Assembly: GCA_021809235.1 (NCBI GenBank)
Contig: JAKBAG010000162.1
Span: 1-6,930 of the forward strand
Origin: Acidobacteriota bacterium
Lineage (GTDB): Bacteria > Acidobacteriota > Terriglobia > Terriglobales > Acidobacteriaceae
Direction: 5' to 3'
DNA length: 6,930 nt
Shown here: positions 5,436 to 6,930 of the stretch, in pieces
Position numbering within the stretch: the first letter of the stretch is position 1
How the letters are laid out: each line of letters begins with the position of its first letter
Translations under genes and position numbers: made by a program
The notes under the pieces: generated by a model
What the model was told of the DNA's origin: nothing
The model's database searches: none
Seen by the model: only the letters and a program-made list of their open reading frames with translations

Positions 5436-6407
5436 TCAGGGATGACGGTGCAGCACGTGAACGGCGATGTCGGGCCAGAACTCCCGGAAGGATGCGGTGA
5501 TGGCGTCGCGACCGACGGAGTAGCCGTATCGGGCAAAGAGCGCACCCATGGTGTTGTCGTGGTCCGGGTAATAGAACTGGGAAAGTCCCTGTGCGATGGC
5601 GCGACCGAAGACTTCTGCTCCGCTGAAGGTGTTCTGGCCGTGGTAGTTCTTGGCGATGAGCACGCTGGAGGCAGCGTGGAATTCGCGACGCTTGAAGCCG
5701 CCATGGCCCATGGCGTAGTAGCGGACGTCCTCATGCAGGAGCGTGGGCAGCGCAAAGACGACCATGTAGTTGCCGTCGGTTTTGTCGAGAAAACCGCGCC
5801 AGTTATAGGCCCAGAAGCCGGAAACGCCCTTGCCAAGATCGGGATGGGTGTTGGTGCCCTCAGCCAGAATCGAGGTGAGCGCGCCGAAGACGATGGCCGA
5901 GTAATCGAAGCTGTTGATGGTGGCCAGTTGGAATGCCTGACGTGCCGAAGGTGGTGGCGGAATTTCTCCGGCACTGACGGCGCGGTAATTGGGCATGAAG
6001 CCGAGGATGCGCCTGGGTTGCTGCTCGTTGGGAGCCACGTGGCTGATTCCATCCTGTACGGTAGGGTTTGCCGCGGAGCTGGAGGAAGCATCGGACTTGG
6101 CCAGCGGTTTGTCAGCCGGTTTTGTGGTGTCCGCCTGGGGCATGGTGGGGGTTGAATTTGTGGACTGCTGGCTGGCAGAAGCTGTGGCAAAATCACCCCA
6201 CTCGGCTACGTCAACCTGTGCCTGCGTGCCCTGCAGCGTGGAATTTCCCTGCGCGGCAGGGGCATTTGCAGCGGACCCTGCAGTGGTGCTTCCCGGCTGC
6301 AGAGCAGCAGTCGGTGCATCTGGCAGGGGGGAACATTGGCTGGAGTCGCTCTGTCCCAGGGCGGGAATGGAGCACAGCATGAGGCAAAGCCACCAGATAT
6401 GGCGCAA
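5436..6407 (-). CDS. Exported protein of unknown function, paralogue of its downstream neighbour (first copy)
   Basis: No function recognised. The 323-residue product starts with a short signal peptide, MRHIWWLCLMLCSIPALG, cleaved near 18/19. LPDAP is at 28-32. A long Ala/Ser/Thr/Gln/Pro-rich linker of about 95 residues follows, then the conserved domain at 128-323: EQQPRRILGFMPNYRAVSAG, PPPP, FDYS, AEGTNTHP, GKGVSGFW, NWRG, LPTLLHEDVRYYAMG, NYHGQNT, VGRDA, FREFWPDIA, ending HVLHRHP. The linker is longer than in the downstream copy while the domain is collinear with it. The frame is open upstream to a GTG at 6536, but that adds 43 polar residues before the signal peptide. The TTG at 6407 has AGGAG 6 nt upstream and is far more plausible. 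The domain is rich in Tyr, Trp and Phe, with two short hydrophobic stretches and no clear long transmembrane helix. Confidence 0.82.
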   Translation of the reverse strand: MRHIWWLCLMLCSIPALGQSDSSQCSPLPDAPTAALQPGSTTAGSAANAPAAQGNSTLQGTQAQVDVAEWGDFATASASQQSTNSTPTMPQADTTKPADKPLAKSDASSSSAANPTVQDGISHVAPNEQQPRRILGFMPNYRAVSAGEIPPPPSARQAFQLATINSFDYSAIVFGALTSILAEGTNTHPDLGKGVSGFWAYNWRGFLDKTDGNYMVVFALPTLLHEDVRYYAMGHGGFKRREFHAASSVLIAKNYHGQNTFSGAEVFGRAIAQGLSQFYYPDHDNTMGALFARYGYSVGRDAITASFREFWPDIAVHVLHRHP

Positions 6408-6413
6408 AAAGTA

Positions 6414-6418
6414 CTCCT
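6414..6418 (-). promoter_or_regulatory. Shine-Dalgarno for the TTG start of the first paralogue
   Basis: AGGAG on the minus strand, 6 nt before the TTG at 6407. Together with the signal peptide that begins there, it sets the start and excludes the longer GTG-initiated frame. Confidence 0.65.
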
Positions 6419-6426
6419 GAGTCCTA

Positions 6427-6445
6427 TTTCGATTTGGAATCGAAA
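6427..6445. promoter_or_regulatory. Palindrome upstream of the first paralogue (operator-like or mRNA hairpin)
   Basis: Perfect inverted repeat TTTCGATT - TGG - AATCGAAA (8-bp arms, 3-nt spacer), about 9 nt upstream of the Shine-Dalgarno of the first paralogue. The symmetry and AT-rich arms fit a dimeric repressor site. If transcribed it would also form a hairpin close to the ribosome site. No regulator gene is visible in the window. Confidence 0.45.
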
Positions 6446-6508
6446 CGTTTGATCTCTTGTGCTTGTCCTGATGGACCCCGTGCACATTTGGAATTGCTAC
6501 TTTGATCT
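6432..6508. repeat. Two copies of a bipartite motif ATTTGGAAT-N6/7-TTTGATCT
   Basis: Copies are at 6432-6455 (7-nt gap) and 6486-6508 (6-nt gap). Both half-motifs are identical in the two copies while the gaps differ, with a repeat distance of 53-54 nt (about five helical turns). On the minus strand each reads AGATCAAA-N-ATTCCAAAT toward the paralogue pair. The first copy overlaps the palindrome at 6427-6445. Confidence 0.55.
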
Positions 6509-6706
6509 GACGAATATTGGATTCCTGCGCTGACACCGGGGCTTCAGCTTTTCTTACTTTTTGTGCCTGGCTACCACTGTTCTTCGACTTGCGGCGTGCA
6601 TCCGGGAATTGGAAGATGCAACCCGGGAGCAGACGGCAGGGAAGAAATCCGCCGGGCAGAAGACCTTACCCCAGAAGGAAATGGCCCCAAATGCCTTTTC
6701 GTAGTT

Positions 6707-6712
6707 TACTAT
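6707..6712 (+). promoter_or_regulatory. Candidate -10 element directly before the amidohydrolase-like gene
   Basis: TACTAT (four of six matches to TATAAT) ends 6 nt before the ATG at 6719. No -35 and no Shine-Dalgarno are visible in the 20 nt before the start, which is the geometry expected of a leaderless transcript. Weak evidence on its own. Confidence 0.35.
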
Positions 6713-6718
6713 TTGCCC

Positions 6719-6930
6719 ATGTTTTCGCGTCTCATTTTTGTCCTTTCGTGTGTGGCCTGCTGCGTGTCAGGCTGTGTGGTGGTGGTGGCGGCTCAACCTG
6801 CTGGTGGGGTACCGGAGCATACCGTGATGGTGCTGCACGCGGCCCATGTACTGAATGTGGAGCAGGGAAGTGTGCTTTCTCCGGGTGAGGTGCTGGTGCG
6901 GGATGGCCGGATTGCCGAGGTGGGCACGAC
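6719..6930 (+). CDS. Probable exported amidohydrolase-family protein (N-terminal 70 residues, cut by window edge)
   Basis: The frame is open from the ATG at 6719 to the window edge. Residues 5-25 form a hydrophobic, Cys-rich signal peptide (four Cys: 11, 14, 15, 19). VSGC at 16-19 fits a lipobox, which would make this a lipoprotein, but cleavage after Ala25 by signal peptidase I is equally possible. Residues 36-69 (TVMVLHAAHVLNVEQG, then GEVLVRDGRIAEVG) have the pattern of the small N-terminal beta-domain of metal-dependent amidohydrolases such as imidazolonepropionase-like or dihydroorotase-like enzymes. The metal-binding HxH motif would come later, outside the window, so activity and substrate cannot be judged. 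No Shine-Dalgarno precedes the ATG; an in-frame TTG lies 6 nt upstream. Divergent from the paralogue pair. Confidence 0.65.
   Translation, partial: MFSRLIFVLSCVACCVSGCVVVVAAQPAGGVPEHTVMVLHAAHVLNVEQGSVLSPGEVLVRDGRIAEVGT

Larger units (their letters stand above)
6408..6718. other. Divergent intergenic region upstream of the paralogue pair and the amidohydrolase-like gene
   Basis: 311 bases without a convincing gene. The half nearest the paralogue is AT-richer than its surroundings and holds a 19-bp palindrome and two copies of a bipartite motif. No clear sigma-70 promoter was found for the minus-strand gene. On the plus side a TACTAT hexamer lies just before the amidohydrolase-like start. The middle part, about 6540-6680, shows nothing recognisable. 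Confidence 0.6.

Noticed and set aside
4416..6155. Two plus-strand open frames opposite the paralogue pair (4416-5333 and 5364-6155)
   Set aside because: They resemble each other only because the sense genes are paralogues. The minus-strand proteins have signal peptides and SD sites; the antisense ones do not.
6408..6536. GTG start at 6536 giving a 43-residue N-terminal extension of the first paralogue
   Set aside because: The extension is polar and precedes a clear signal peptide, while the TTG at 6407 has AGGAG at 6 nt; the stretch is better read as regulatory DNA.
6517..6888. Plus-strand open frame of 123 codons across the right-hand intergenic region
   Set aside because: Different frame from the amidohydrolase-like protein it overlaps, no SD, no domain, low-complexity Gly/Arg composition.

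Overview
The window is GC-rich, gene-dense bacterial DNA. The best guess for its source is the phylum Acidobacteriota (class Terriglobia). This rests on the ClpP and trigger factor sequence style, a family 5 uracil-DNA glycosylase, many exported proteins, and a tandem pair of exported proteins with an LPDAP motif just after the signal peptide, which I associate with that group. The assignment is an inference, not the result of a search.

Layout: (1) 1-1909, minus strand: trigger factor (tig, TTG start) followed by the N-terminal part of clpP, which runs off the left edge. This is the usual nascent-chain chaperone and protease operon. A good sigma-70 promoter lies about 120 nt upstream of tig. 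(2) 2162-2194: strong hairpin, the likely terminator of the next minus-strand gene. (3) 2259-3428, minus: Sec-exported aldose 1-epimerase-like protein. (4) 3570-4343, plus, divergent: family 5 (UdgB-type) uracil-DNA glycosylase with four putative Fe-S cysteines. (5) 4372-4417: 15-bp perfect hairpin plus T-run between convergent genes. (6) 4428-6407, minus: two tandem paralogues of unknown function. Each has a signal peptide, an LPDAP motif, a variable Ala/Ser/Pro/Gln-rich linker and a conserved domain of about 195 residues. Both start at TTG with a good Shine-Dalgarno (SD) sequence. (7) 6408-6718: non-coding divergent region with a palindrome and a repeated bipartite motif. (8) 6719-6930, plus: N-terminus of an exported amidohydrolase-like protein, cut by the right edge.

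The genes do not form one pathway. tig-clpP is protein quality control, udg is uracil repair, and the epimerase, the paralogue pair and the amidohydrolase are predicted envelope or periplasmic functions. I see no mobile element, phage, CRISPR, tRNA or rRNA. The least explained parts are the His-rich N-terminal extension on trigger factor, the paralogue pair, and the upstream region of the first paralogue.
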